Assembly (NCBI GenBank): GCA_963789015.1
Contig: CAWBIU010000002.1
Coordinates: 186,001-250,000, forward strand
DNA: 64,000 bases
Source: JAOPZW01 sp963789015
Lineage (GTDB): Bacteria; Actinomycetota; Thermoleophilia; Solirubrobacterales; Solirubrobacteraceae
Direction of reading: 5' to 3'
Shown here: one piece after another, positions 45,615 through 54,469 of the stretch
Position numbering within the stretch: position 1 is the first letter of the stretch
Layout of the letters: each line of letters begins with the position of its first letter
Made by a program: the position numbers and the translations under genes
The notes under the pieces: model-generated
The model's input: only the letters and a program-made list of their open reading frames with translations
The model's database searches: none
Told to the model about the DNA's origin: nothing

Positions 45615-46817
45615 ATGGCGTCGTCCGGCTCGCTCGGCTCGCTTCGCGAGCTCAACCGGCTGAGGGTCGTCGACGCGCTGCGCGGCGCGGGGCGCTGCAG
45701 CCGCAGCGACCTCGCGCGGCTGACCGGACTGTCGCGGACGACGGTGTCGAGCGTCGTCGCCGACCTCCAGGCGCAGGGCCTCGTCGTCGAGCAGCCCGAG
45801 GGGCCGTCGGCCGGCGGCCCCGGCCGGCCGCCCGTGATGCTCGGCCTCGATCCGTCCGCCGGCGTCGCGGTCGGCGTCGACTTCGGCCACCGGCATCTGC
45901 GCGTCGCCGTCGCCGACCTGTCCTCGACGGTGCTCGCCGAGCGCCGCGTCGCGCTCGACGTCGACCATGCCGCCGAGATGTCGCTCGACACCGCGGTCCG
46001 GATGGTCGCCGAGGTGCTCGACGAGGCGGGCGTCCGGCGCGAGGCGGTCATCGGGGCGGGCATGGGGCTGCCCGGGCCGATCGACGCCCGCAGCGGCACG
46101 CTGGGGACGTCGGTGATCCTCCCCGGCTGGGCCGGCCTGGCCGCCGGCGACGAGCTGTCGCGCCGGCTCGGGATGCACGTGGACGTCTCCAACGACGCGA
46201 ACCTCGGCGCGCTCGCCGAGGTCTCCTTCGGCGCCGGCCGCGGGCGTGGCGACGTCGTCTACGTCAAGCTCGCCTCGGGCATCGGCGCGGGCCTCGTGCT
46301 CGGCGGGCGCCTGCACCACGGCGCGACGGGGATCGCCGGCGAGCTCGGGCACGTGCAGGTCGACGCGGATGGCGCGGTCTGTCGCTGCGGCAACCGCGGC
46401 TGCCTGGAGACGGTGGCCGGGCTCGGGCCGCTGCTCGAGCTGCTGCAGCCGGCGCGCGACGAGCCGCTGACCGTGGCCGGCCTGCTGGAGCTCGTCGAGG
46501 CCGGCGACGTCGGCGCGCAGCGGATCGTCAACGACGCCGGGCGCGCGGTCGGCCGCGTGCTCGCCGATCTGTGCAACCTCATCAACCCCGAGGCGATCAT
46601 CGTCGGCGGCGAGCTGAGCGCGGCGGGCATGCCGCTGCTCGACGGCATCCGCCTCGCCCTGGATCGCTTCGCGCAGCCGGGTGCGGCCGAGGCGGTCGAG
46701 GTGCTGCCGGGCACGCTGGGCCACCGCGCCGAGGTCCTCGGGGCGCTCGCGCTGGTGATCGGGGACACCGAGCGGCTACGCTCCGCCGGCCTCGCCTCGC
46801 TGCGCGCGTCGGCCTGA
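45615..46817 (+). CDS. ROK-family transcriptional regulator
   Basis: 400 aa. An N-terminal winged helix (about residues 10-65, DLARLTGLSRTTVSSVVADL) and a ROK domain with GVDFGHRHLRVAVADL, GMGLPGPID, SNDANLGALAE and the zinc motif GELGHVQVDADGAVCRCGNRGCLE divided by its ligands. Without a functional kinase role shown, it is read as an NagC/XylR-type repressor. ATG is 6 nt from TATGGT. It may control the divergent MFS gene. Confidence 0.9.
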   Translation: MASSGSLGSLRELNRLRVVDALRGAGRCSRSDLARLTGLSRTTVSSVVADLQAQGLVVEQPEGPSAGGPGRPPVMLGLDPSAGVAVGVDFGHRHLRVAVADLSSTVLAERRVALDVDHAAEMSLDTAVRMVAEVLDEAGVRREAVIGAGMGLPGPIDARSGTLGTSVILPGWAGLAAGDELSRRLGMHVDVSNDANLGALAEVSFGAGRGRGDVVYVKLASGIGAGLVLGGRLHHGATGIAGELGHVQVDADGAVCRCGNRGCLETVAGLGPLLELLQPARDEPLTVAGLLELVEAGDVGAQRIVNDAGRAVGRVLADLCNLINPEAIIVGGELSAAGMPLLDGIRLALDRFAQPGAAEAVEVLPGTLGHRAEVLGALALVIGDTERLRSAGLASLRASA

Positions 46818-46873
46818 GCGGCGCCGGTCTCGATCGCCGGTGCGGCGGCGGGTGGCTACCCTTCCGTGCGCCC

Positions 46874-47587
46874 ATGCCCGAGGTGACCCCTGAGGAGACG
46901 GTCCGGGACCTGTTCGCGCGCTACGAGCGCGGCGGGATCGAGGCCGCCTTCGACCTGATCGACGACGACGTCGTGCTGCTGCTCGGCCCCGGCCCCGACC
47001 GCGTCCTGCGCGGCACGACCGAGCTGCGAGCGACGCTCGAGGAGCTGCGACGCGAGGGCGTCGACCTGGCGGCGCGCCTGGACACCGTCGAGCGCCGCGG
47101 CGCGGCGGCCGTGGCCAGCTGCACGGTGCGACGCGAGGGGCCCGGGATGCTGAAGGAGACGCAGCAGCACGTGGTCTTCCAGGTCGCCGGCGGCCGCCTG
47201 CGCCGGCTCAGCGCCTATGCCACGCGCGAGGAGGCGATGTCGTCGGTCGCGGCGCTCGAGGCCGCGGCGCCGATCCACGGCTTCGACGTCACCGAGCAGG
47301 GCGCGCCCGGCGAGCGCACCGTGAAGCCCGCGGGCGAGCTCGACATCGCGACCGCGCCGCAGCTCGAGCACGCGCTGCTCGACGGCCGCCGGCGCGGCGA
47401 CGTGGTCGTCGTCGACCTCTCCGGCCTGTCCTTCATCGACTCGACCGGGCTGCGCGTGATCGTGCGGGCGACGCGCGCCGCCCAGACCGATGGATGGACC
47501 CTGCGCCTGCGCCGCGCCCGGCCCACGGTCCAGCGCATCTTCGACATCGCCGGGATCGCCGGCGCGCTCCCGTTCGAGGACGCCTGA
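46874..47587 (+). CDS. SnoaL-like domain fused to a STAS domain
   Basis: 237 aa. Residues 1-115 fit a SnoaL-like (NTF2-fold) domain: ETVRDLFARYERGGIEAAFDL and HVVFQVAGGRLRRLSAY. Residues 128-235 are a STAS anti-sigma-factor-antagonist domain with VVVDLSGLSFIDSTGLRVIV, including the phosphorylatable Ser. It may sense a ligand and act in partner switching with an unlinked anti-sigma factor. TACCCT lies 11 nt upstream. Confidence 0.82.
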   Translation: MPEVTPEETVRDLFARYERGGIEAAFDLIDDDVVLLLGPGPDRVLRGTTELRATLEELRREGVDLAARLDTVERRGAAAVASCTVRREGPGMLKETQQHVVFQVAGGRLRRLSAYATREEAMSSVAALEAAAPIHGFDVTEQGAPGERTVKPAGELDIATAPQLEHALLDGRRRGDVVVVDLSGLSFIDSTGLRVIVRATRAAQTDGWTLRLRRARPTVQRIFDIAGIAGALPFEDA

Positions 47588-47609
47588 CGGCTACACTCCG
47601 AGGCGCTCG

Positions 47610-47682
47610 GTGGGCGTAGCTCAGTTGGTAGAGCTCCTGGTTGTGGTCCAGGTGGTCGCGGGTTCGAGTCCCGTCGCTCACC
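47610..47682 (+). tRNA. tRNA-His (anticodon GTG)
   Basis: All four arms pair: acceptor GTGGGCG with CGCTCAC, D arm GCTC/GAGC, anticodon stem CCTGG/CCAGG around GTG, and T arm GCGGG/CCCGT. A G at 47609 can form the -1 base paired with the C discriminator, typical of tRNA-His. CCA is not encoded. TACACT (47592-47597) is a plausible -10. The 3' half is duplicated at 55.89 kb. Confidence 0.95.
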
Positions 47683-47688
47683 CCTCGT
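47652..47688 (+). repeat. Attachment-site copy 1 (inside tRNA-His 3' end)
   Basis: These 37 nt, from the T arm to 6 nt past the tRNA, are exactly repeated at 55886-55922. Similarity continues weakly for about 35 nt beyond the exact part (ACTTTCGG, CCGGAGGTCCCG). A shorter copy is near 57801. Confidence 0.85.
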
Positions 47689-47789
47689 AAACATCGAGAC
47701 TTTCGGGGTTTCCCGGAGGTCCCGGCGTTCTGCGAGGCATCAATAGGGCATCAATTTCTCGCGCTGCGTGCAGGTCGGACGCCTCTTCC

Positions 47790-47959
47790 ACCGGGTCGAC
47801 GAGCATGCAGAACGGCGGCCACAACCGGCACCCCCCGCGATCCCGGCGTACGCCATCGCCTGCCGGCACCATGAGCGCCCAGATCGTCAGCCCCGCCATC
47901 GCGTCGGTGCGCAGCGATTGGCGCTCGTAGTGACGAAGCCATGTGGGGAGCAACCTCAC
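47790..47959 (-). pseudogene. 5' remnant of a SulP-family anion transporter
   Basis: The minus-strand frame from 47959 reads LPTWLRHYERQSLRTDAMAGLTIWALMVP, interrupted here for length at two points, then in a shifted frame AMAYAGIAG. This is the conserved N-terminus of SulP permeases. The rest of the gene (over 450 codons) is missing; the break faces the tRNA attachment site. Confidence 0.5.
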
Positions 47960-48286
47960 GGCCGGATGACCGCACTGCCGGCCGACCCCGGACGCACCGG
48001 CGCCAGAACGGACAAGCGCACGCGACGTCAGGCCTCGCGACCCTCCCGGACCGCGACGCCGGAGCTCGGCGTCCGAGGATCACCCGGATCGGATGACGCC
48101 TGACTTGGCTCGGCGCGCGACTCTTTCTGAGGCTGTTTCGCACCGAGCCGGGAACGTGGCTCGACGCGCCGGAGCCGACCGCGCTCGTGATCGAGGCGAT
48201 CGCGCGAGCGGCGGCCGTTCGGTTCGCAACCACCCTCGACGACGGCACATGAAAGAACGGTCTCGCGTGGCGGGAGGTGTAGGCAG
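47960..48286. other. Intergenic region, no gene seen
   Basis: About 330 nt upstream of the DUF2252 gene. Open frames here are short and lack a start signal or domain. Confidence 0.35.
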
Positions 48287-49735
48287 ATGACGAAGGCCGC
48301 GGTCAAGCCGAACAAGCGGGCGAAGCCTGCCAAGCGCAAGAAGCACCACCGAGGCGTGCTGGACCTGCCGAAGGCGGTCGAGACGCGTATGGCCGACGGT
48401 CGCGCCGAGCGCGAGTCGGTGCCGCTCGAGGCGCACGGCGAGTGGGCGGCGCCGGAGGGACGCCCGGACCCGGTCGGCACGCTCGAAGCGCAGGATGCGA
48501 CGCGGGTGCCGGAGCTGGTGCCGATCCGCCACGGGCGCATGATCGTCTCGCCGTTCACGTTCTACCGCGGTGGCGCGGCGATCATGGCGTGGGATCTGTC
48601 GCAGACGCCGAGCACCGGGTTGCGCGTGCAGTGCTGCGGTGACGCGCACCTGTCGAACTTCGGCGTGTTCGCGGCGCCGGATCGACGCGTCGTGTTCGAT
48701 CTCAACGACTTCGACGAGACGCTGCGGGCGCCGTTCGAGTGGGACGTCAAGCGCCTGGTGGCGAGCTTCGTCGTCGCCGCTCGCGACAACGGCTACCGCC
48801 GCAAGGAGCAGCGCGCGGCCGCGCGGGCCGCCGCCGCGGCGTACCGAACGACGATGGCCAGGGCCACGGCGATGCGTTTCCTCGAGGTCTGGTACGCGCG
48901 GATCGACGCGGACGACCTCTTGACCGAGCTCGCCGGCAGTGAGGACAAGGCCACCGTCAAGGCCGTCCAGAAGGGCCTCGCGAAGGCCCGCAGCCGCACC
49001 AGCCTGGGTTCGCTGTCGAAGTTCGCTCAGCGGGTCGGCGATGGCTACCGGATCAAGCAGCAGCCGCCGGTGATCGTGCGCCCGCCCGAGGCGAGGTACG
49101 GCGACCTCGAGCAGATCATCCGCCAGGGACTCGCCGACTATGCGCGCTCGCTGTCACCCGACCGGCGTCTCGTGCTCGACCACTATCACTACGCGGACTT
49201 CGCCCGTAAGGTCGTTGGCGTCGGTTCGGTCGGGACCGAGGCGTTCATGGTCCTGCTGATGGGCGACCGCGACGACGACCCGCTGTTCCTGCAGGTCAAG
49301 GAGGCGGACACGTCCGTGCTCGCCCCTTATGCGGGCGCCGGAGAATTCGAGCAGCAGGGCGAGCGGGTGGTTCAGGGCCAGCGTGTCATGCAGGCCGCCA
49401 GCGACCCGTTCCTCGGCTGGGCGACCGGGACCGGGGTGGGCGCGCGGGACTTCTACGTCCGTCAGTTGCGCGACATGAAGGGCTCGGCGGTGATCGAGGG
49501 GATGCCGCCGGCGCGCCTGGCGCGCTACGGCGAGATGTGCGGCGTCACGCTCGCGCGCGCCCATGCCCGCAGCGGCGACGCGGCGAAGATCGCGGGCTAC
49601 CTCGGCGACGACGACACGTTCGACAGTGCGCTCGAGCGTTTCGCCGTCGCCTACGCGGACCAGAACGACGCCGACTACGCCGCGTTCACCGACGCCGCGG
49701 ACGAGCAACGCATCGCGGTCGAAAGCGGCGTGTAG
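48287..49735 (+). CDS. DUF2252 family protein
   Basis: 482 aa. The kinase-like DUF2252 motifs are present: MIVSPFTFYRGGAAIMAWDL, CCGDAHLSNFGVF, VFDLNDFDET and FLQVKEADTSVL. A lysine-rich start (KPNKRAKPAKRKKHH) may bind nucleic acid or be disordered. Function is unknown, although the GDAHLxNFG and DxND motifs recall aminoglycoside-phosphotransferase-type active sites. GGCAG is the only weak ribosome-binding site. Confidence 0.88.
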   Translation: MTKAAVKPNKRAKPAKRKKHHRGVLDLPKAVETRMADGRAERESVPLEAHGEWAAPEGRPDPVGTLEAQDATRVPELVPIRHGRMIVSPFTFYRGGAAIMAWDLSQTPSTGLRVQCCGDAHLSNFGVFAAPDRRVVFDLNDFDETLRAPFEWDVKRLVASFVVAARDNGYRRKEQRAAARAAAAAYRTTMARATAMRFLEVWYARIDADDLLTELAGSEDKATVKAVQKGLAKARSRTSLGSLSKFAQRVGDGYRIKQQPPVIVRPPEARYGDLEQIIRQGLADYARSLSPDRRLVLDHYHYADFARKVVGVGSVGTEAFMVLLMGDRDDDPLFLQVKEADTSVLAPYAGAGEFEQQGERVVQGQRVMQAASDPFLGWATGTGVGARDFYVRQLRDMKGSAVIEGMPPARLARYGEMCGVTLARAHARSGDAAKIAGYLGDDDTFDSALERFAVAYADQNDADYAAFTDAADEQRIAVESGV

Positions 49736-50475
49736 CGCCCGCGGACCTCCCTGTCCCGCGCGCTCCGGGACGTCGGCACCAACCGATCGCCTCACTCATC
49801 GCTGGCTCCGCAGCGCCGGTTTCCATGTGCAGCTGGGCGCCGCGTCATCTCGGTCAGGGCGGCGTCGCGTTCCCAGTGCATGCGGAGTCCGGCGGAGGTT
49901 GTGCAGCCAGACGAAGGCGGCCGTGAAGTCGAGGACTGAGGTATGGACCGCGGTGTGGATGGTTCGTCCACCGTCGATCCTTGTGTTTGACGAGACCGAG
50001 CTCGAGGCGCTCCTGCGCGAGGTCCCGGACGATCACCTCGGTGGGCGAGCGCGGTCCTGGCCTCGTGCAGCACATCGATGCGCCGGTTGCCGAAGCTCCA
50101 CGGTGGCCACGACACGCTCGAGGTCGTGCAACGCGCGGCGGGTCGCAAGGTGCACGGTCGTGCCAAGCGCCGGGGAGCGTGCATGGACCTGGCTCGTCGA
50201 CGTCGACCTCGAGCAGGCGCGATCGAACCGGGTTGACGGCTCGCAGGGCGCCTGGCAGATCACGGTCGACCGCTGAACCACCGCGGCTGTCTCGGACGCC
50301 GCAGCGGCGCTCGGACCGCGTGCTCCTGTCGATTCACGGCCACGATCACCCCATACGGATGATGTGCGGGCCCTCCGACCGGGAGAGGGTTTGGGCTCGT
50401 AGCGGCGGGTGTACCATCGCCGCAATCCCGGCGGGCCGCGGCCGGCCTTGGATCGGCGCCTACAGAGGGGAAGGA
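49736..50475. other. 740-nt region with no intact gene
   Basis: Several short frames on both strands, none with a recognised domain. It looks like decayed coding DNA. TACGGATG occurs at 50354-50361 without a -10 at 28 nt, and TACCAT at 50412-50417 could be the promoter of the next gene. Confidence 0.35.
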
Positions 50476-51024
50476 ATGGCGACGTCTGAGAGAGGAGCGT
50501 CGGGGCCCGGCATCACGGCCGGACCGACGAGCGAGTTCAGCCTGTTCTTCCGCGTCAAGCCCGGCGAAGGCGAGGCGTTGCGGGCGGCGCTCCGTGAGCT
50601 GCAGAACACCCCCGGCTACCGGCCGGGGGAACACGGGATGGCGATCTCGACGATCCACGAGGCGCGGTTCGTGCTGTTCGACGACGACACGCGGCTGGCG
50701 TTCATCACGAGCTTCGACGGCCCGTGGGACGCCTACATGGAGGACTTCTTCACCTCCGGGCCGACGCTCGCGCTCTTCGACGCGACCTTCCGTCACACCG
50801 AGGGCTACGACGGCCTGCCGGACCTGGCCGCCGTGAAGGCCTTCGTTCTCAGCGCGCAGCAGACCGCGGGCGCCTACGCCCGCAACTACGGCGGCACGGT
50901 CAAGGAGATCCGCAAGGCGCAGCGCGTCAACGCGGGCTTCCAGCAGGTGCTCGACCACCCGGATGCCGCCGAGGCGCTGCAGCACCCGGCGCTCAAGCCG
51001 CTGCTCGACGAGGCCGCCGACTAG
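50476..51024 (+). CDS. DyP-associated protein, probable dimeric alpha/beta-barrel domain
   Basis: 182 aa. Residues 18-105 show a ferredoxin-like pattern (FSLFFRVKPGEGEALRAAL, ARFVLFDDDTRLAFITSFD, WDAYMEDFFTS) recalling the N-terminal barrel of some peroxidases; residues 110-182 are helical. It is 3 nt upstream of the DUF4331 gene and 1.2 kb before the DyP peroxidase, all in one operon. GAGGGGAAGGA precedes the ATG. Function unknown. Confidence 0.75.
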   Translation: MATSERGASGPGITAGPTSEFSLFFRVKPGEGEALRAALRELQNTPGYRPGEHGMAISTIHEARFVLFDDDTRLAFITSFDGPWDAYMEDFFTSGPTLALFDATFRHTEGYDGLPDLAAVKAFVLSAQQTAGAYARNYGGTVKEIRKAQRVNAGFQQVLDHPDAAEALQHPALKPLLDEAAD

Positions 51025-51027
51025 TCC

Positions 51028-52161
51028 ATGTCCGACCACATCTCCGGCCCGCGGGCGCTGTCCGACCCCATCGCCGACATCACCGACGTGTACGCGTTCC
51101 CGAGCCCCGAGCGGCCCGGCCACCTCGTGCTCGTCATGAACACGCTCCCGTTCGCCAAGCCGTGGGACGCGCTCTCCGAGGGGCTGATCTACCGCTTCCG
51201 GCTGCGGCCGCTCATTGCGGGCGCGCCCGCGAACGGGGCGCCGTTCACGGCCGGCGACGAGGAGGTCGCGATCGACTGTGTCTTCTCGCCGCACGTCCAC
51301 CCGAACGGGCCGCGGCGATTCGAGCAGGAGGGGATGTGCACGACCCCGGCCGGCGAGACGGTGACCTTCCGGGTCAACGACCCGGCCGGTGGCGAGGGGC
51401 GCGGTGTCCGGGTCTTCGCGGGCGCGCGATGGGACCCGTTCATCATGGACGCGCCTGCCGCGCTGCGGACCATCGCCACGGGGAAGCTGGCGTTCACCGA
51501 TCCGTCGTCGATCTTCCTCGACGGCAAGGACGTCCTGAGCCTTGTCGTGGAGCTCGACACCGCGCTCCTCGGGGGCGCGGAGCTGGTGGCCGTCGTCGCC
51601 GAGACGCTCACCCGCGGCGTGTTCAACGTGCGGATCGAGCGCGTCGGGCGCCCCGAGGTCAAGAACATGATGCTGGCCCCGAAGCAGTACGACCCGGTCA
51701 ACCGCGACCTCGAGATCCGCGACCTCTACAACAGTGAGGACGCGTTCGGCTTGGCCGACGGCTACCTCGGCGCCTACCGGGCGCGGCTGCACGCCAACCT
51801 CGCCTTCTGGGACGGCCTCGACGGCAAGGCGGACTGGCCGCTCGGGGAGGGCGGCAGCCATCCGCTGACCGAGCTGGTGCTCGCCGACTACCTCGTCGTC
51901 GACGTGACCAAGCCGTACGTCGAGCAGGGGTCGTACCTGGAGATCGAGCTCGCCGCCCTCCGGGGCGAGGCCCACCGGACCTGCGGCGGACGGACGCTCA
52001 ACGACGACGTGATCGACACCATGTTCACGCAGCTCATCAACGCGGGCAACGGACCCGTCATCCGCGACGGGGTCGACCGCTCGTCGCGTCCCGCCACTCG
52101 CACCTTCCCGTACCTGGCGGAGCCCAACCCGGATCCGCCCGAGCTGCCCGAGCACCACTGA
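51028..52161 (+). CDS. DUF4331 family protein
   Basis: 377 aa. The family start DPIADITDVYAFPSPERPGHLVLVMN and NPLP-type segments, plus LVVDVTKPY and ADYLVV near the end, match DUF4331. No signal peptide is seen, though many relatives are exported. It sits between the 182-aa gene and the DyP peroxidase, with only 3 and 20 nt gaps, which suggests a shared task. Confidence 0.8.
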   Translation: MSDHISGPRALSDPIADITDVYAFPSPERPGHLVLVMNTLPFAKPWDALSEGLIYRFRLRPLIAGAPANGAPFTAGDEEVAIDCVFSPHVHPNGPRRFEQEGMCTTPAGETVTFRVNDPAGGEGRGVRVFAGARWDPFIMDAPAALRTIATGKLAFTDPSSIFLDGKDVLSLVVELDTALLGGAELVAVVAETLTRGVFNVRIERVGRPEVKNMMLAPKQYDPVNRDLEIRDLYNSEDAFGLADGYLGAYRARLHANLAFWDGLDGKADWPLGEGGSHPLTELVLADYLVVDVTKPYVEQGSYLEIELAALRGEAHRTCGGRTLNDDVIDTMFTQLINAGNGPVIRDGVDRSSRPATRTFPYLAEPNPDPPELPEHH

Positions 52162-52181
52162 GCGCTGACGGGCACGCAGCC

Positions 52182-53528
52182 ATGACAGCAACAGAGCACG
52201 TCAGCCTGGAGCTCGACGACATCCAGAGCGGGGCGCTGCACGAGCGCCCGTCACCGTACGTCGGCACGTACCTGCTCCTGCGCATCGGCGATCCGGCCGC
52301 GGGCCGCGAGCTCGTAAGGCGGCTCCGCGGCCTCGTCGACACGGGGCGACCGTCGGCCGATCCGGCCCACGACGCGTGGATCACGGCGGCGTTCACGTAT
52401 CAGGGCCTCAAGAAGCTCGGCGTGCCGCAGGCCTCGCTGGACAGCTTCGCGCCGGAGTTCCGGCAGGGCATGGCCGCCCGCGCCGCCGAGCTGGGCGACA
52501 TCGGGGAGAGCGGCCCGGAGTACTGGGAGCAGCCGCTCGGCTCGCCCGACGTCCACGTCGCCCTGGCGGCCATCTCCCCCGACGCCGCCCGGCTGCAGGC
52601 CGTGGTCGACAGGGCGCTTCGCGCCGCCGAGCACGAGCTTGCCGGCGTCGAGGTGATCTGGCGGCAGGACTGCTACCAGCTGCCGACGGGCCGCACCTCG
52701 TTCGGCTTCAAGGACGGGATCGGCCAGCCGGCGGTCGAGGGGAGCGGCCGACCGCCGTCGAACCCGCGGGAGCGCCCCCTGAAGCCGGGCGAGATCATCC
52801 TCGGCTACCCGGATGAGTCGGGCGAGCTGCCGCCGATGCCGAGCCCGGACGTGCTCGGCCGCAACGGCACGTACATCGTCTTCCGCAAGCTCCACACACG
52901 CGTGGCGGCCTACCGGCAGTACCTGCGCGCGAGGAGCGCGAGCCGCGAGGAGGAGGCGCTGCTGGGGGCCAAGATGGTCGGGCGCTGGCAGAGCGGCGCC
53001 CCGCTCGCGGTCTCCCCCGAGCGCGACGATCCAGACCTCGGCGCCGACGCGCAGCGCCACAACGACTTCCTCTACGGCGACGACCCGCGCGGCCTCAAGT
53101 GCCCGCTCGGCGCCCACGCGCGCCGCGCCAACCCGCGCGACGCGTTCGACGGCGACGGGGCCGTCGACGTCCGCCTCCACCGCATGATCCGGCGCGGCAC
53201 CAGCTACGGGCCGATGCTGCCCGAGGGCGTGCTCGAGGACGACGGCGCCGACCGCGGCATCATCTTCGTGTTCGCCGGTGCGCACATCGGGCGCCAGTTC
53301 GAGTTCGTCAAGACCCAATGGCTGAACGACGGCATATTCATCGGCGCCCCCCTGGAGAAGGACCCGCTGGTCGGTCCGAACGACGGCACCGGGACCTTCA
53401 CCGTGCCCCAGCGGCCGATCCGCCGCCGGCTGCAGGACCTCCCGCCCTTCGTCGTCACCCGCGGCGGCGAGTACTGCTTCGTCCCGGGCCTGCGCGCGAT
53501 GCGCTGGCTGGCGGAGCTGGAGCCATGA
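52182..53528 (+). CDS. DyP-type haem peroxidase
   Basis: 448 aa. The hallmark GxxDG is GFKDG (residues 175-179) with the catalytic Asp178. The proximal haem ligand is His312 in GAHARRANPRD. The C-terminal REFEFVKTQWLNDG-like and FVPGLRAMRWL segments are typical of the longer DyP subclass. No Tat signal and no encapsulin-targeting tail are seen, so it is cytoplasmic. It oxidises dyes, phenols or porphyrins with hydrogen peroxide. Fourth kind of protein in the island operon. Confidence 0.92.
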   Translation: MTATEHVSLELDDIQSGALHERPSPYVGTYLLLRIGDPAAGRELVRRLRGLVDTGRPSADPAHDAWITAAFTYQGLKKLGVPQASLDSFAPEFRQGMAARAAELGDIGESGPEYWEQPLGSPDVHVALAAISPDAARLQAVVDRALRAAEHELAGVEVIWRQDCYQLPTGRTSFGFKDGIGQPAVEGSGRPPSNPRERPLKPGEIILGYPDESGELPPMPSPDVLGRNGTYIVFRKLHTRVAAYRQYLRARSASREEEALLGAKMVGRWQSGAPLAVSPERDDPDLGADAQRHNDFLYGDDPRGLKCPLGAHARRANPRDAFDGDGAVDVRLHRMIRRGTSYGPMLPEGVLEDDGADRGIIFVFAGAHIGRQFEFVKTQWLNDGIFIGAPLEKDPLVGPNDGTGTFTVPQRPIRRRLQDLPPFVVTRGGEYCFVPGLRAMRWLAELEP

Positions 53529-53556
53529 CCGGCCCGACCGACACGAGGAGGACAGC

Positions 53557-54423
53557 ATGGCCACGAACCTGACCCGCACCGACCGGTGGAAGGCGCTCGA
53601 CTTCGGCCCGCCCCCGTCCGGCCTCGAGGAACCCGAGTCGCCGGTGCTCGTCGACTACCTGTCCGAAGGCCAGGTGGCGCTGATCACGCTCAACCGGCCT
53701 CACGCCGACAACGCGATCACCACCGAGATGGGCGCCCGCCTGACCGAGATCGTCGAGACGATCGCCGTCCGCACCGCCATCCGCGTCGTCGTCCTCACCG
53801 GCGCCGGCGAGCGGGCGTTCTCGGTCGGCAGCGACCTGCGCCAGCGCAAGGGGATGACCAAGGAGGACTGGCTGCGCCAGCGCCAGGCCTTCGATCGCAC
53901 CCTCTACACGGTCCGCCAGCTGCGCAAGCCGATCTTCGCCGCTGTCAACGGGACCGCCTACGGGGGCGGCTGCGAGCTGGCCCAGAGCACCGACTTCATC
54001 ATCGCGTCGGAGAACGCCACCTTCGGACAGCCGGAGGCGATGCTCGGTCTCGCGGCCGGCGGCGGCTCGCCGGCGCTGCTGCCCCGCCTCCTGCCCCCGG
54101 GCAAGGCCCTGCAGATGCTCATGACCGGCGACCCGATCACCGCCCAGGAGGCGTACCGGCTCGGCATGGTCAACGAGCTCCACCCGACGGGCGAGCTGCA
54201 GGCCGCGGCGCGGCGGATCGCCGAGAAGATCGCGAGCAACTCGCCCACGGCCGTCCAGGCGGTCAAGCGGGCGGTCCAACTCGGTCAAGGACAGCCGACC
54301 GAGCAGGCGATCGCCACGATGATGGACATGCACTGGCGGTCGGCCGTCCACCCGGACCGCATCGAGGGCATCGGCGCCTTCAACGAGGACCGCGAGCCGA
54401 CCTTCCGGGACGCCGACTACTGA
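53557..54423 (+). CDS. Enoyl-CoA hydratase/isomerase family protein
   Basis: 288 aa crotonase fold: VALITLNRPHADNAIT, the oxyanion-hole segments GERAFSVGSDLRQR and AAVNGTAYGGGCELAQSTD, and FGQPEAMLGLAAGGG with the catalytic Glu region. It hydrates or isomerises an acyl-CoA. AGGAGG precedes the ATG. With the downstream acyl-CoA dehydrogenase it suggests beta-oxidation-like chemistry on the island. Confidence 0.9.
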   Translation: MATNLTRTDRWKALDFGPPPSGLEEPESPVLVDYLSEGQVALITLNRPHADNAITTEMGARLTEIVETIAVRTAIRVVVLTGAGERAFSVGSDLRQRKGMTKEDWLRQRQAFDRTLYTVRQLRKPIFAAVNGTAYGGGCELAQSTDFIIASENATFGQPEAMLGLAAGGGSPALLPRLLPPGKALQMLMTGDPITAQEAYRLGMVNELHPTGELQAAARRIAEKIASNSPTAVQAVKRAVQLGQGQPTEQAIATMMDMHWRSAVHPDRIEGIGAFNEDREPTFRDADY

Positions 54424-54469
54424 TGCGCGACGCCCGGCGTGAACCACCCGCCGATCAGGAGGCCCAGCC

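Noticed and set aside
50354..50361. TACGGATG upstream of the DyP operon as a class-1 promoter
   Set aside because: The -10 at 28 nt is absent; the nearest hexamers are at other distances and the gene start is 120 nt away.
53480..53528. An encapsulin-targeting tail on the DyP peroxidase
   Set aside because: The C-terminus lacks the usual extension with an SLxIGSL-type motif, and no encapsulin gene is in the window.
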